DNA from: Gemmatimonadota bacterium
Lineage (GTDB): Bacteria > Gemmatimonadota > Gemmatimonadetes > Palauibacterales > Palauibacteraceae
NCBI GenBank assembly: GCA_022820995.1
Contig: JAJEEM010000059.1
Location: forward strand, 135,677-199,676
Direction: 5' to 3'
Length of the DNA: 64,000 nt
Part shown: positions 33,431-40,381 of the stretch, piece after piece
Layout of the letters: each line of letters opens with the position of its first letter
Numbering within the stretch: position 1 is the first letter of the stretch
Position numbers and translations under genes: made by a program
Notes under the pieces: model-generated
Seen by the model: the letters and a program-made list of their open reading frames with translations, nothing else
Told to the model about the DNA's origin: nothing
The model's database searches: none

Positions 33431-33446
33431 GGGGTCGACCCCTTTT
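33431..33446 (+). terminator. Intrinsic terminator after the GH4 operon
   Basis: GGGG-TCGA-CCCC followed directly by TTTT, 14 bases after the GH4 stop codon. The stem is short, but the T run is rare in this sequence. It would end the deacetylase-symporter-GH4 transcript. Confidence 0.5.
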
Positions 33447-33693
33447 ACCAATTGTAGGATGTCCACGCGCCGCAGTCGGTCGCCGGGCACGCGAGTCGGA
33501 CCCGGAACGGCGAGTCGTCGGAGCGGGGGGCCCGGTGTTGCTCGACGCAGCGCACCATGCGGGTCTCGCACCGGGGGCAGTCCGGTTCGCCGCCGGGACC
33601 GGCGTGCTTGCGGTCGCGCCGCTCGAGCGTCTGACCTGCCTCGAAATCGAGAAGCGGCCCCCTCTCCGGGGCCGATGGTGACGGATCATCCAT
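33445..33693 (-). CDS. Small zinc-ribbon-like protein
   Basis: 82 residues from ATG 33693. It has CPRC and a later C-x5-C (ACPATDCGAW) in the second half, the cysteine layout of a zinc ribbon, with RMVRC between. The N-terminal 35 residues are charged and probably disordered. The start codon shares the four bases CATG with the oppositely oriented aminotransferase start at 33692, so the two ribosome sites lie inside each other's coding sequence. No family recognised. Confidence 0.6.
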   Translation of the reverse strand: MDDPSPSAPERGPLLDFEAGQTLERRDRKHAGPGGEPDCPRCETRMVRCVEQHRAPRSDDSPFRVRLACPATDCGAWTSYNW

Positions 33694-34921
33694 GGCGAAA
33701 CACGATATTCCGGCCGAGCCGGGATCGGCCAGCCCGGCCGCAGCGGCCGGGACCGGGTTAGCGGAGCCCGCGCTTCCGCTCGACGATCGCATCGACGAGG
33801 TGAGGGACCAGTTTCCCATCCTCTCCCGCAAGGCGTACCTCAACTCCAACTCCCTCGGCGCGCTCTCCCTCCGCTCCGTCGAGGAGCGCCGGCGCTTCGA
33901 GGACCTCTGGCACGAGATGGGTGCGGGCGCCTGGTACGAGATCTGGGTCGCCAAGCTCGAGGAAGTCCGGGCCCTGTTCGGGAAGACCATCGAGGCGGAC
34001 GCCGACACGATTGCGCTGATGTCGAGTGTTTCGGCGGCGGTGTCCGTCGTCTGGGGGGCCATCGCGGCGAGCGTCCGGGGCACGGGCCGCAACAAGGTCG
34101 TGCTCACGGAACTCGACTTCCCGACGGTCGGCCACCACTTCCTGTCGCAGCGGGCGAACGGACTCGAAGTGGAGATCGTGCCGAGTCCGGACGGGATCCA
34201 CGTCCCCCTCGAATCGATCCGCGCCGCCGTGGACGAACGCACCGCGCTGCTCGCGACCTCGCACGTCTTCTTCACGAGCGGCAACACCCAGGACGCGGCC
34301 GAACTCACCCGTATCGCTCACGATGCGGGCGCGTTCAGTTTGCTGGACGCATATCAGTCAAATGGACAACTCGCGATCGACGCGGGGGCGCTGGGGGTGG
34401 ACTTCCTCGTCGGCGGCGCGCTGAAGTGGCTCTGCGGCGGGCCGGGCATGGCCTATCTCCACGTGAACCCCTCCGTGCGCCTCGATCCGGTCACGCTCTC
34501 CTGGTTCGGTGTTGAAAACCAGTTTCTTTTCGACATTCGCGATGCGACCCCCCGGGCGGACGCCAGGCGCTTCGAGCTCGGCACCCCCGCCGCGGGCGTC
34601 GCGTACACGGCCGCCGGGGGACTTTCCATCGTCCTGGAGTACGGCATCCCGGCGATTCAACGCCGTAACCGGCTCCTGGCGAACGACTTGCGGGAGAGGT
34701 TGTCGGATCTCGGCTACCGGCTCCATCAGGCCTCGGATCCGGCGGCGCGATCCGCCCTCGTCCTCGTCGAGCATGAGGAGGACGCGGCCGCCGCCGTGCG
34801 TCACCTCGCTGCGCGCGACGTAATTGTCGACCATCGCGGCCCCCTCGTCCGATTCTCCCCTCATTTCTACAACACGCTCGAGGACAACGAGCGCGCCGTG
34901 GCGGCGCTGGCGGAGACGTGA
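33692..34921 (+). CDS. Aminotransferase class V-fold protein, kynureninase-like
   Basis: 409 residues. After an Ala/Pro-rich start, AYLNSNSLGALS resembles the kynureninase/isopenicillin-epimerase N-terminus. PLP-site features: SSVSAAVSVVWGAI (phosphate-binding turn), ASHVFFTSGN, the Asp of LLDAYQSNGQ, and the Schiff-base Lys in GGALKWLCGGPG. Length is normal. The reaction (hydrolysis, desulfuration or transamination) cannot be read from sequence. Its start overlaps the divergent zinc-ribbon gene. Confidence 0.85.
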   Translation: MAKHDIPAEPGSASPAAAAGTGLAEPALPLDDRIDEVRDQFPILSRKAYLNSNSLGALSLRSVEERRRFEDLWHEMGAGAWYEIWVAKLEEVRALFGKTIEADADTIALMSSVSAAVSVVWGAIAASVRGTGRNKVVLTELDFPTVGHHFLSQRANGLEVEIVPSPDGIHVPLESIRAAVDERTALLATSHVFFTSGNTQDAAELTRIAHDAGAFSLLDAYQSNGQLAIDAGALGVDFLVGGALKWLCGGPGMAYLHVNPSVRLDPVTLSWFGVENQFLFDIRDATPRADARRFELGTPAAGVAYTAAGGLSIVLEYGIPAIQRRNRLLANDLRERLSDLGYRLHQASDPAARSALVLVEHEEDAAAAVRHLAARDVIVDHRGPLVRFSPHFYNTLEDNERAVAALAET

Positions 34922-34943
34922 CGCCGCCGCTCCCGGCGCGGAC

Positions 34944-34969
34944 GCGATACGGAAGGTAAAGCGATACGG
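34944..34969. repeat. Direct repeat GCGATACGG, 17-base spacing
   Basis: GCGATACGG occurs at 34944-34952 and 34961-34969, each followed closely by GTAAA or TAAAGG. The pair lies 62-87 bases upstream of the small membrane-protein gene at 35031. Spacing of about one and a half helical turns could suit a tandem regulator site. Confidence 0.3.
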
Positions 34970-35030
34970 TAAAGGACATGCGGCCGGGACCGGCCGTGCA
35001 TTTGGCCCGTAGCTGAGAAGGGAGGAACCG

Positions 35031-35423
35031 ATGGAAGACCTCACTCGGGCAGTGGAAGTGTTCGTGTCGATCAACCTCATCGCCCTGGGGGTGTCCTACG
35101 TCCTGCGTCCGGCGGACTGGAGGGCGTTCATCGAGCACCTGCAGTCGAAGGGCGCGGCCGGCAGCCTGACGGTCGCGTTCCTCGCCATGGGGATCGGAGC
35201 CTTCATCGTCGCCTTCCACAACGTGTGGGGCGGCGTGCCGACGATCCTCACCGTCTACGGCTGGCTGGCGCTGGCGAAGGGCGCGTTCTACGCCCTGATG
35301 CCCGGACTCGCGCAGAAGGGGATGGAGACGGCGCTGGGGATGGGGGCCGGACTGTGGCGGGCCGGCGGCGTGCTGGTCGCGGCGATCGGCGTCATCGTGC
35401 TCCAGCACGCCCTGCAGATGTAG
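35031..35423 (+). CDS. Small integral membrane protein, unknown function
   Basis: 130 residues with four predicted membrane helices (about 7-25, 45-65, 70-90, 105-127). gggaggaac stands at ideal distance before ATG 35031. No charged catalytic motif; composition resembles DUF-type four-helix membrane proteins. It is followed by a GC-rich tandem repeat and is convergent with the MaoC-like gene. Confidence 0.7.
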   Translation: MEDLTRAVEVFVSINLIALGVSYVLRPADWRAFIEHLQSKGAAGSLTVAFLAMGIGAFIVAFHNVWGGVPTILTVYGWLALAKGAFYALMPGLAQKGMETALGMGAGLWRAGGVLVAAIGVIVLQHALQM

Positions 35424-35458
35424 GAAGCGGCGCCTTCGAGCGGAGGGCGCCCGTCATC

Positions 35459-35534
35459 GGCCCGGCGGGGCGTCCGTCAGGCCGGCGGGGCCGTCCCTCG
35501 GGCCGGCGTGGCCGCCGTCAGGCCAGCGTGGCGT
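35459..35534. repeat. Imperfect 20-21 base tandem repeat, about 3.7 copies
   Basis: Units begin at 35459, 35480, 35501 and 35521, with core GGCCGGCGGGGCCGTC and variants. The array fills the space between two convergent genes, and the last unit runs into the final codons (ALA) of the MaoC-like gene. Possible bidirectional terminator, protein target or neutral slippage product. Confidence 0.65.
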
Positions 35535-36360
35535 CGGCGGACATCGCGACGGCGCCCGTGTCGTCCAGCGCCCTCAGGTCGACCTGGTTCTCGACGCGCC
35601 GGCCCTGAACGGTGAGCCGGCGGTCGACGAACATCGGGCGGCGGGCGCGAAAGGCCAGCGTCCGTAGCGGCCGATCGGAGCGCCGGGTCGCGAGATCCGC
35701 GAGCAGCAACGCCGTCAGCGGCCCGTGCACGACCAAGTCGGGGTACATCTCGACATCCCGCGCGTAGCTCCGGTCGTAGTGGATCCGGTGCGCGTTGAAG
35801 GTGAGCGCCGAGAACCTGAACAGCATCGCAACGTCCGGCGTGACCGGCTCGGACCACGCCATCTCGTCCTCGGGGCCGGAGACGTCGGGCAGCACGAGCG
35901 GCTCGGTGGGCCGCTCCAGGAAGACCAGGTCCTGATCTTCGACGACCTCGCCTCCCGCGCCCGAGATCCGGTGCTCGACGGTGACGAGGACGAGCGGACC
36001 GCTTCGACCGGTCTTCGGCGTGATCGACCGGATCGTCGAGCGGCGGCGGATCCGCTCGCCGATCCGCAGGCTCCCTTCGAAGGCGAGCCGTCCGCCGGCC
36101 CACATCCGGCGTGAGAAGGGCAGCGCCGGCAGGAAGTCGCCGCGTTTCTGGTGGCCGTCGCTGTCGAGTCGGCTGCCGGGCGCCACTTCCCGGCAGTACA
36201 TCCAGTGGAAGAGCGGCGGCAGCGGATCGCCGTCGCCCGCGCCGTCCGGGTTCCGGTCCAGCGTGGCCAGCATCCCGCGTACGAGCGCGAGCGAGGCCCG
36301 GTCCACGGCCTCGTCGGACCGGCCGATCCAGGCGTCCCACGCGCCGGCATCTCCCTGCAC
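35518..36360 (-). CDS. MaoC/FAS1-like acyl-CoA hydratase (mesaconyl-CoA hydratase type)
   Basis: 280 residues from GTG 36360, with gggaggcg upstream. It is a double hotdog protein: an N-terminal half (FHWMYCREVAPGSRLDSDGHQKRGDFLP, RMWAGGRLAFEG) and a C-terminal half carrying the hydratase signature FSALTFNAHRIHYDRSYA and VVHGPLTALLLADL. The family hydrates mesaconyl-type or 2-enoyl-CoA esters. It starts 17 bases after the acyl-CoA dehydrogenase stop, so dehydrogenation and hydration would act in sequence on one branched or short-chain acyl-CoA. Confidence 0.82.
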   Translation of the reverse strand: MQGDAGAWDAWIGRSDEAVDRASLALVRGMLATLDRNPDGAGDGDPLPPLFHWMYCREVAPGSRLDSDGHQKRGDFLPALPFSRRMWAGGRLAFEGSLRIGERIRRRSTIRSITPKTGRSGPLVLVTVEHRISGAGGEVVEDQDLVFLERPTEPLVLPDVSGPEDEMAWSEPVTPDVAMLFRFSALTFNAHRIHYDRSYARDVEMYPDLVVHGPLTALLLADLATRRSDRPLRTLAFRARRPMFVDRRLTVQGRRVENQVDLRALDDTGAVAMSADATLA

Positions 36361-36377
36361 CCTCGGTCGCCTCCCGC

Positions 36378-37541
36378 TCAGAAAGACTTCGGGAGACCCA
36401 GGACGTGGGTCGCCACATGGGAGAGAATCAGGTTCGTGGAGATCGGCGCGATCTGGTACAGCCGGGTCTCGCGGAACTTCCGCTCGATGTCGTACTCGGT
36501 GGAGAAGGCGAAGCCCCCGTACGTCTGCATGCACATGTCGGCCGCGGCCCACGAGGCGTCGGATGCGAGGTACTTGGCCATATTCGCCTCGGCTCCGCAC
36601 GGCGCCCCGTCGTCGAACAGCGCCGCCGCCCGCTCGACCATGAGCGCCGCCGCCTCCGTCTTCATGTGGGCTTCGGCGATGGGAAACTGGATGCCCTGGT
36701 TCTGCCCGATGGGACGCCCGAACACCTCGCGGCCCTTCGCGTACTCCGCGGCATGCTCCACGAAGAACCTCGCGTCTCCCACGCACTCCGCCGCGATGAG
36801 CACGCGCTCCGCGTTCAGCCCGTCGAGGATGTAGCGGAACCCCTTTCCCTCCTCGCCGATGAGGTTCGCCGCGGGCACGCGCAGTCCATCGAAGAACACC
36901 TCGGTGGTGGAGTGGTTGATCATCGTCTCGATGGGCCGGATCGTGACCGACTTTCCGACCTCGTTCCGCAGGTCGACGAGGAAGACGGACATCCCCGCCG
37001 TGGGTTTCGCGCTCTCCTCGCGAGGCGTCGTGCGCGCGAGGAGGAGCATGAGATCGGAATGTTCCGAGCGGGAGATCCAGGTCTTCTGCCCGTGGATCAC
37101 GTACGCGTCGCCGTCGCGCTCGGCCGTCGTCGCGATCCGGGTCGTGTCCGTGCCGCAGGTCGGCTCGCTCACGCCGAAGGCCTGCAGACGCAACTCTCCC
37201 GCCGCGATCCGGGGCAGGTACCGCCGCTTCTGCGCCTCGCTGCCGTGCCTGAGCAGCGTGCCCATGATGTACATCTGGGCGTGACAGGCGGCCCCGTTGC
37301 ACCCGGTGCGCTGAATCATCTCGAGGATGACGCACGCCGCCCTGAGGTCGAGTCCGGCGCCGCCGTACTCCTCGGGGATGAGCGCCGCGAGATATCCCGC
37401 CTCGGTCAGCGCGTCGATGAACGCGGTCGGGTAGGCGCTCTCGCGGTCCCGCTCCCGCCAGTACTCGCCCGGAAAGCGCTCGCACAGGCTGCGGACGCCC
37501 TCCCGGATCGCCTCGTAACCGTATTCGGAACTCGTGAACAC
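36378..37541 (-). CDS. Acyl-CoA dehydrogenase
   Basis: 387 residues from GTG 37541. FAD-enzyme signatures: LIPEEYGGAGLDLRAACVILE, FGVSEPTCGTDTTRI (flavin loop), EVFFDGLRVPAANLIGEEGKGFRYILDGLNAERVLIA, and the C-terminal MQTYGGFAFSTEYDIERKFRETRLYQIAPISTN, where the Glu of the GGF-x3-E segment is a candidate catalytic base. First gene of a two-gene unit with the MaoC-like hydratase. Substrate chain length is not decided. It is divergent from the TPP-enzyme pair at 37658. Confidence 0.9.
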   Translation of the reverse strand: MFTSSEYGYEAIREGVRSLCERFPGEYWRERDRESAYPTAFIDALTEAGYLAALIPEEYGGAGLDLRAACVILEMIQRTGCNGAACHAQMYIMGTLLRHGSEAQKRRYLPRIAAGELRLQAFGVSEPTCGTDTTRIATTAERDGDAYVIHGQKTWISRSEHSDLMLLLARTTPREESAKPTAGMSVFLVDLRNEVGKSVTIRPIETMINHSTTEVFFDGLRVPAANLIGEEGKGFRYILDGLNAERVLIAAECVGDARFFVEHAAEYAKGREVFGRPIGQNQGIQFPIAEAHMKTEAAALMVERAAALFDDGAPCGAEANMAKYLASDASWAAADMCMQTYGGFAFSTEYDIERKFRETRLYQIAPISTNLILSHVATHVLGLPKSF

Positions 37542-37657
37542 CTGGGCCGGTTTCCATCCGGGTTTCGTCGATCGAAGGGACGGGACGGAGGGTACGGGTT
37601 GCCGGCGGCCGCCGCGATGGCTCCCGCCGATGGCTCCGGGCGGAACGGGGCGGCATA

Positions 37658-38242
37658 TTGTTCGACGTGAGCACAGTGGACGACCCGGACATCCCGCAGC
37701 ATCGCGACGCGGAAGACTCCGATGGCGCGGATTGGGGGGAGCAGGTATTCCGATCGCTCCCGGACCTCGGCATCCGTCACGTCGCCACGGTCCCGGACGC
37801 CGGCCTCGGGAGGTTCCTCGAACTGTGCGACGCGGACCCCGCGATCCGACTCATCACGCTCACGACGGAGGAGGAGGGGATCGCCCTTGCCTGCGGAACG
37901 TGGCTCGGCGGCGAACTCGCGGCCGTCGCCATGCAGTCGAGCGGGGTCGGCAACGTCGTGAACATGCTCGGACTCCCGAACGTGTGCCGGATTCCATGTC
38001 TCCTTCTCGTATCCATGCGCGGCGAAGCCGAGGAGCGGAACCCGTGGCAGGTCCCCGTGGGGCGCGCGGTGCCCGATCTCCTCGCCGCCCTCGGCGTGGA
38101 CGTGTTCCGTCCTGAGTCCGCCTCCGGGGTGGCGCCGGCGTTCGTCGAAGCCGCCGGGCAGGCGCGGCGAACCGGACGCCCCGCCGCGGTGCTCGTCAGC
38201 CAGCGCATCATCGGCGCCAAGTCGTTCGCGGGCGGCGACTGA
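37658..38242 (+). CDS. TPP-enzyme alpha subunit, sulfopyruvate decarboxylase (ComD)-like
   Basis: 194 residues from TTG 37658 (GTG 37667 is possible). It is the N-terminal pyrimidine-binding half of a thiamine-diphosphate decarboxylase: IRHVATVPDAGLGRFLELC, the catalytic Glu region LTTEEEGIALACGTWLGG, AVAMQSSGVGNVVNMLG, and CLLLVSMRGEAEERNPWQVPVG. ComD/ComE-like pairs decarboxylate sulfopyruvate or phosphonopyruvate. It overlaps the beta subunit by one base (TGATG). No coenzyme M or phosphonate gene is nearby, so the substrate is open. Confidence 0.8.
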   Translation: MFDVSTVDDPDIPQHRDAEDSDGADWGEQVFRSLPDLGIRHVATVPDAGLGRFLELCDADPAIRLITLTTEEEGIALACGTWLGGELAAVAMQSSGVGNVVNMLGLPNVCRIPCLLLVSMRGEAEERNPWQVPVGRAVPDLLAALGVDVFRPESASGVAPAFVEAAGQARRTGRPAAVLVSQRIIGAKSFAGGD

Positions 38243-38868
38243 TGCGGGACGCGGGACCGGACCGGCATGCGGGACTCGACCGGCGCGCGCTCGTCGCGGG
38301 GATCCTGGACCGGCGCGGCGACGCGGCCGTCGTCGCGGGGCTCGGTTCCCCGGCCTGGGACTGCCACGCGGCGGGCGACTCGCCGCTGAACTTCTACTTC
38401 TGGGGCGCGATGGGCGGCGCCGCGATGCTGGGACTCGGCGTCGCCCTCGCGCAGCCGGCCCGGCGCGTGCTCGTGGTCACCGGGGACGCGGAGATGCTGA
38501 TGGGGGTGGGGAGCCTCGCCACGATCGCCGCCCAGGCCCCCTCCAACCTCGCCCTCCTCGTGCTGGACAACGAGGCGTTCGGCGAGACGGGACGGCAGGC
38601 GGGGCTCACCGGAAGGGACACGGATATCGCCGCGATCGCACGCGGTGCCGGCATCGACGCCGCCTTCACGGTCGGCGCCGAAGTCGGGGAGGGGTCCGCG
38701 GGATTCGCGGCAACGGACTTCGACGCGCTGGCCGGTATGCTGTTCGCGGGGGAAGGCCCGGTTCTGTGCGTGGCGAAGATCGCGCTCAGCGCCGAATCGG
38801 ACTCGTATCCGCCGCGGGACGGCGTCCTGCTTCAGGCCCGTTTCCGGGCCGCGCTCGCCGGCGACTGA
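38242..38868 (+). CDS. TPP-enzyme beta subunit, sulfopyruvate decarboxylase (ComE)-like
   Basis: 208 residues. It is the pyrophosphate-binding half: FWGAMGGAAMLGLGVALA, the metal motif VVTGDAEMLMGVGSLATIAAQAPSNLALLVLDNEAFGETG (GDA...N pattern), and GRDTDIAAIARGAGID. Together with the preceding gene it makes one active TPP site at the subunit interface. The first 20 residues (RDAGPDRHAGLDRRA) are an unusual charged extension. Confidence 0.82.
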   Translation: MRDAGPDRHAGLDRRALVAGILDRRGDAAVVAGLGSPAWDCHAAGDSPLNFYFWGAMGGAAMLGLGVALAQPARRVLVVTGDAEMLMGVGSLATIAAQAPSNLALLVLDNEAFGETGRQAGLTGRDTDIAAIARGAGIDAAFTVGAEVGEGSAGFAATDFDALAGMLFAGEGPVLCVAKIALSAESDSYPPRDGVLLQARFRAALAGD

Positions 38869-38883
38869 GCGCCGCCGCGGCAG

Positions 38884-40137
38884 TCAGGACTTCAGAAGGC
38901 CCGAAGGGTCGTAGCCCGTGCCCCGCAGGATGCGCTCCACGGCCTCCCCGAGCTTCGAGTTCGGCGTGGAGGCGCCCGCCGTGATGCCGATGCTGATGTT
39001 GCCGTCCGGCAGCCAGGCGGATTCCGTCACCGTCTCATCGGTTCCGATCCGCTTGTGGCTGATGCGTCCCCGCACGGTGTCGATGCAGGCGGCGTCCTCG
39101 ATGTGATACGTCGTCGTGTACAGCCCGCAGAGGTACGCGAGCTGGTTCGTGTTCGAGGAGTTGTAGCCGCCGATCACGACCATGAGGTCCGGCGGATCCT
39201 CCATCATCTCCTTCACGGCGTCCTGCCGCTTCTGGGTGGCCGAGCAGATCGTGTCGAAGCTGCGGAAGCGGTCCGTCATCTCCTCCGGCCCCCAGCGATC
39301 CACGACCGCCTCGCCGAGTTCCGCCGCGATGGCCAGCGACTCGGAAGCCAGCATCGTCGTCTGGTTGGCGACGCCGACCTTCCCGAGATGGAGGTCGGGA
39401 TCGAACCCGTCGGACACCGATTCCGCGAACGCCTCCATGAAGGAAGCCCGTTCCCCTTCTCCGCGGATATACGCGCAGACGAGCCGGGCCTGCTCCATGT
39501 CGCGCACGATGAGGAACTTCCCGTTTTCGTGTTTCAGGACCTGGGAACTCGTCGCCCGCGTCTCCTCGTGCCAGTGCTTGCCGTGGATGATCGAGGTGAA
39601 ACCATCGCGGGCGTAGCCGTCCACCCGCTTCCACACGTTGAGCACCGAGCCGCACGTCGTGTCGACGAGAATGCAGTCGAGGGCCCGCAACGCCTCGAAA
39701 TCGTGCAGCGTCACGCCGAAGGCCGGAATGATCACGACATCGTCCTCGGTGACGCCGCTGAAGTCGAACTCCCCGGCGTCGGAAGGATAGAGGAACTCGA
39801 TCTCCATCTCCTGGAGCCGGCGGTTCACGTGCGGGTTGTGGATGATCTCGCCCACGAGCAGGATCCGCCGATACGGGAACTTGCGGCGCGACTCGTACGC
39901 GTAGTCCACCGCGCGGTCCACGCCGTAGCAGAAGCCGGAACTCTTCGCGAGACGCAGGAGGATCCGCCCCGCCTGAAGCTCGAAGTCCCGCTCCCTGATA
40001 AGGGAGACGATGGCGCTCCCGTACTCGAAATCGATCACCGGCTGGATCTCCTTCTTCAGACCCAGCCCGCGCCGATAATATCGTTCCTCCGCGGTCGACG
40101 TCTTGCGACCGCCCGAACTCAGTACCTGTTTCGTCAT
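38884..40137 (-). CDS. ispH: 4-hydroxy-3-methylbut-2-enyl diphosphate reductase
   Basis: 417 residues from ATG 40137. It performs the last step of the MEP isoprenoid pathway, making IPP and DMAPP. Three cluster cysteines are present: C70 (SSGFCYGV), C162 (DTTCGSV) and C298 (DTICSAT). Active-site motifs NPHVNRRL, HGKHWHEET, NQTTML and GGYNSSNTNQL are also intact. It is the long form, with an extended N-terminus and a more divergent insert, as in plants, cyanobacteria and several Gemmatimonadota. It ends 15 bases from the convergent TPP-enzyme stop. Confidence 0.93.
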   Translation of the reverse strand: MTKQVLSSGGRKTSTAEERYYRRGLGLKKEIQPVIDFEYGSAIVSLIRERDFELQAGRILLRLAKSSGFCYGVDRAVDYAYESRRKFPYRRILLVGEIIHNPHVNRRLQEMEIEFLYPSDAGEFDFSGVTEDDVVIIPAFGVTLHDFEALRALDCILVDTTCGSVLNVWKRVDGYARDGFTSIIHGKHWHEETRATSSQVLKHENGKFLIVRDMEQARLVCAYIRGEGERASFMEAFAESVSDGFDPDLHLGKVGVANQTTMLASESLAIAAELGEAVVDRWGPEEMTDRFRSFDTICSATQKRQDAVKEMMEDPPDLMVVIGGYNSSNTNQLAYLCGLYTTTYHIEDAACIDTVRGRISHKRIGTDETVTESAWLPDGNISIGITAGASTPNSKLGEAVERILRGTGYDPSGLLKS

Positions 40138-40381
40138 ATCTTGAAGATGGCGAAGTCCCGCTCGACTGCCAAGCAAGCGCCGTTGGCTGCCGTCTTGACG
40201 CACACCGCCCGCATCGGCAGACCTCTACGGGCGTCGTTGCGCCAGATCGGCGGATGCGGGGGTCCGGGCGGCGAAACCGGCGGGCCCGAAACCTGCACCG
40301 GAAGACGCGAATCCGGCGGGCGCAGGCACGTCAACCCGGCGGGCGCACGCATCTCGCCCGAGGACATAGAGCTACGCAAGC

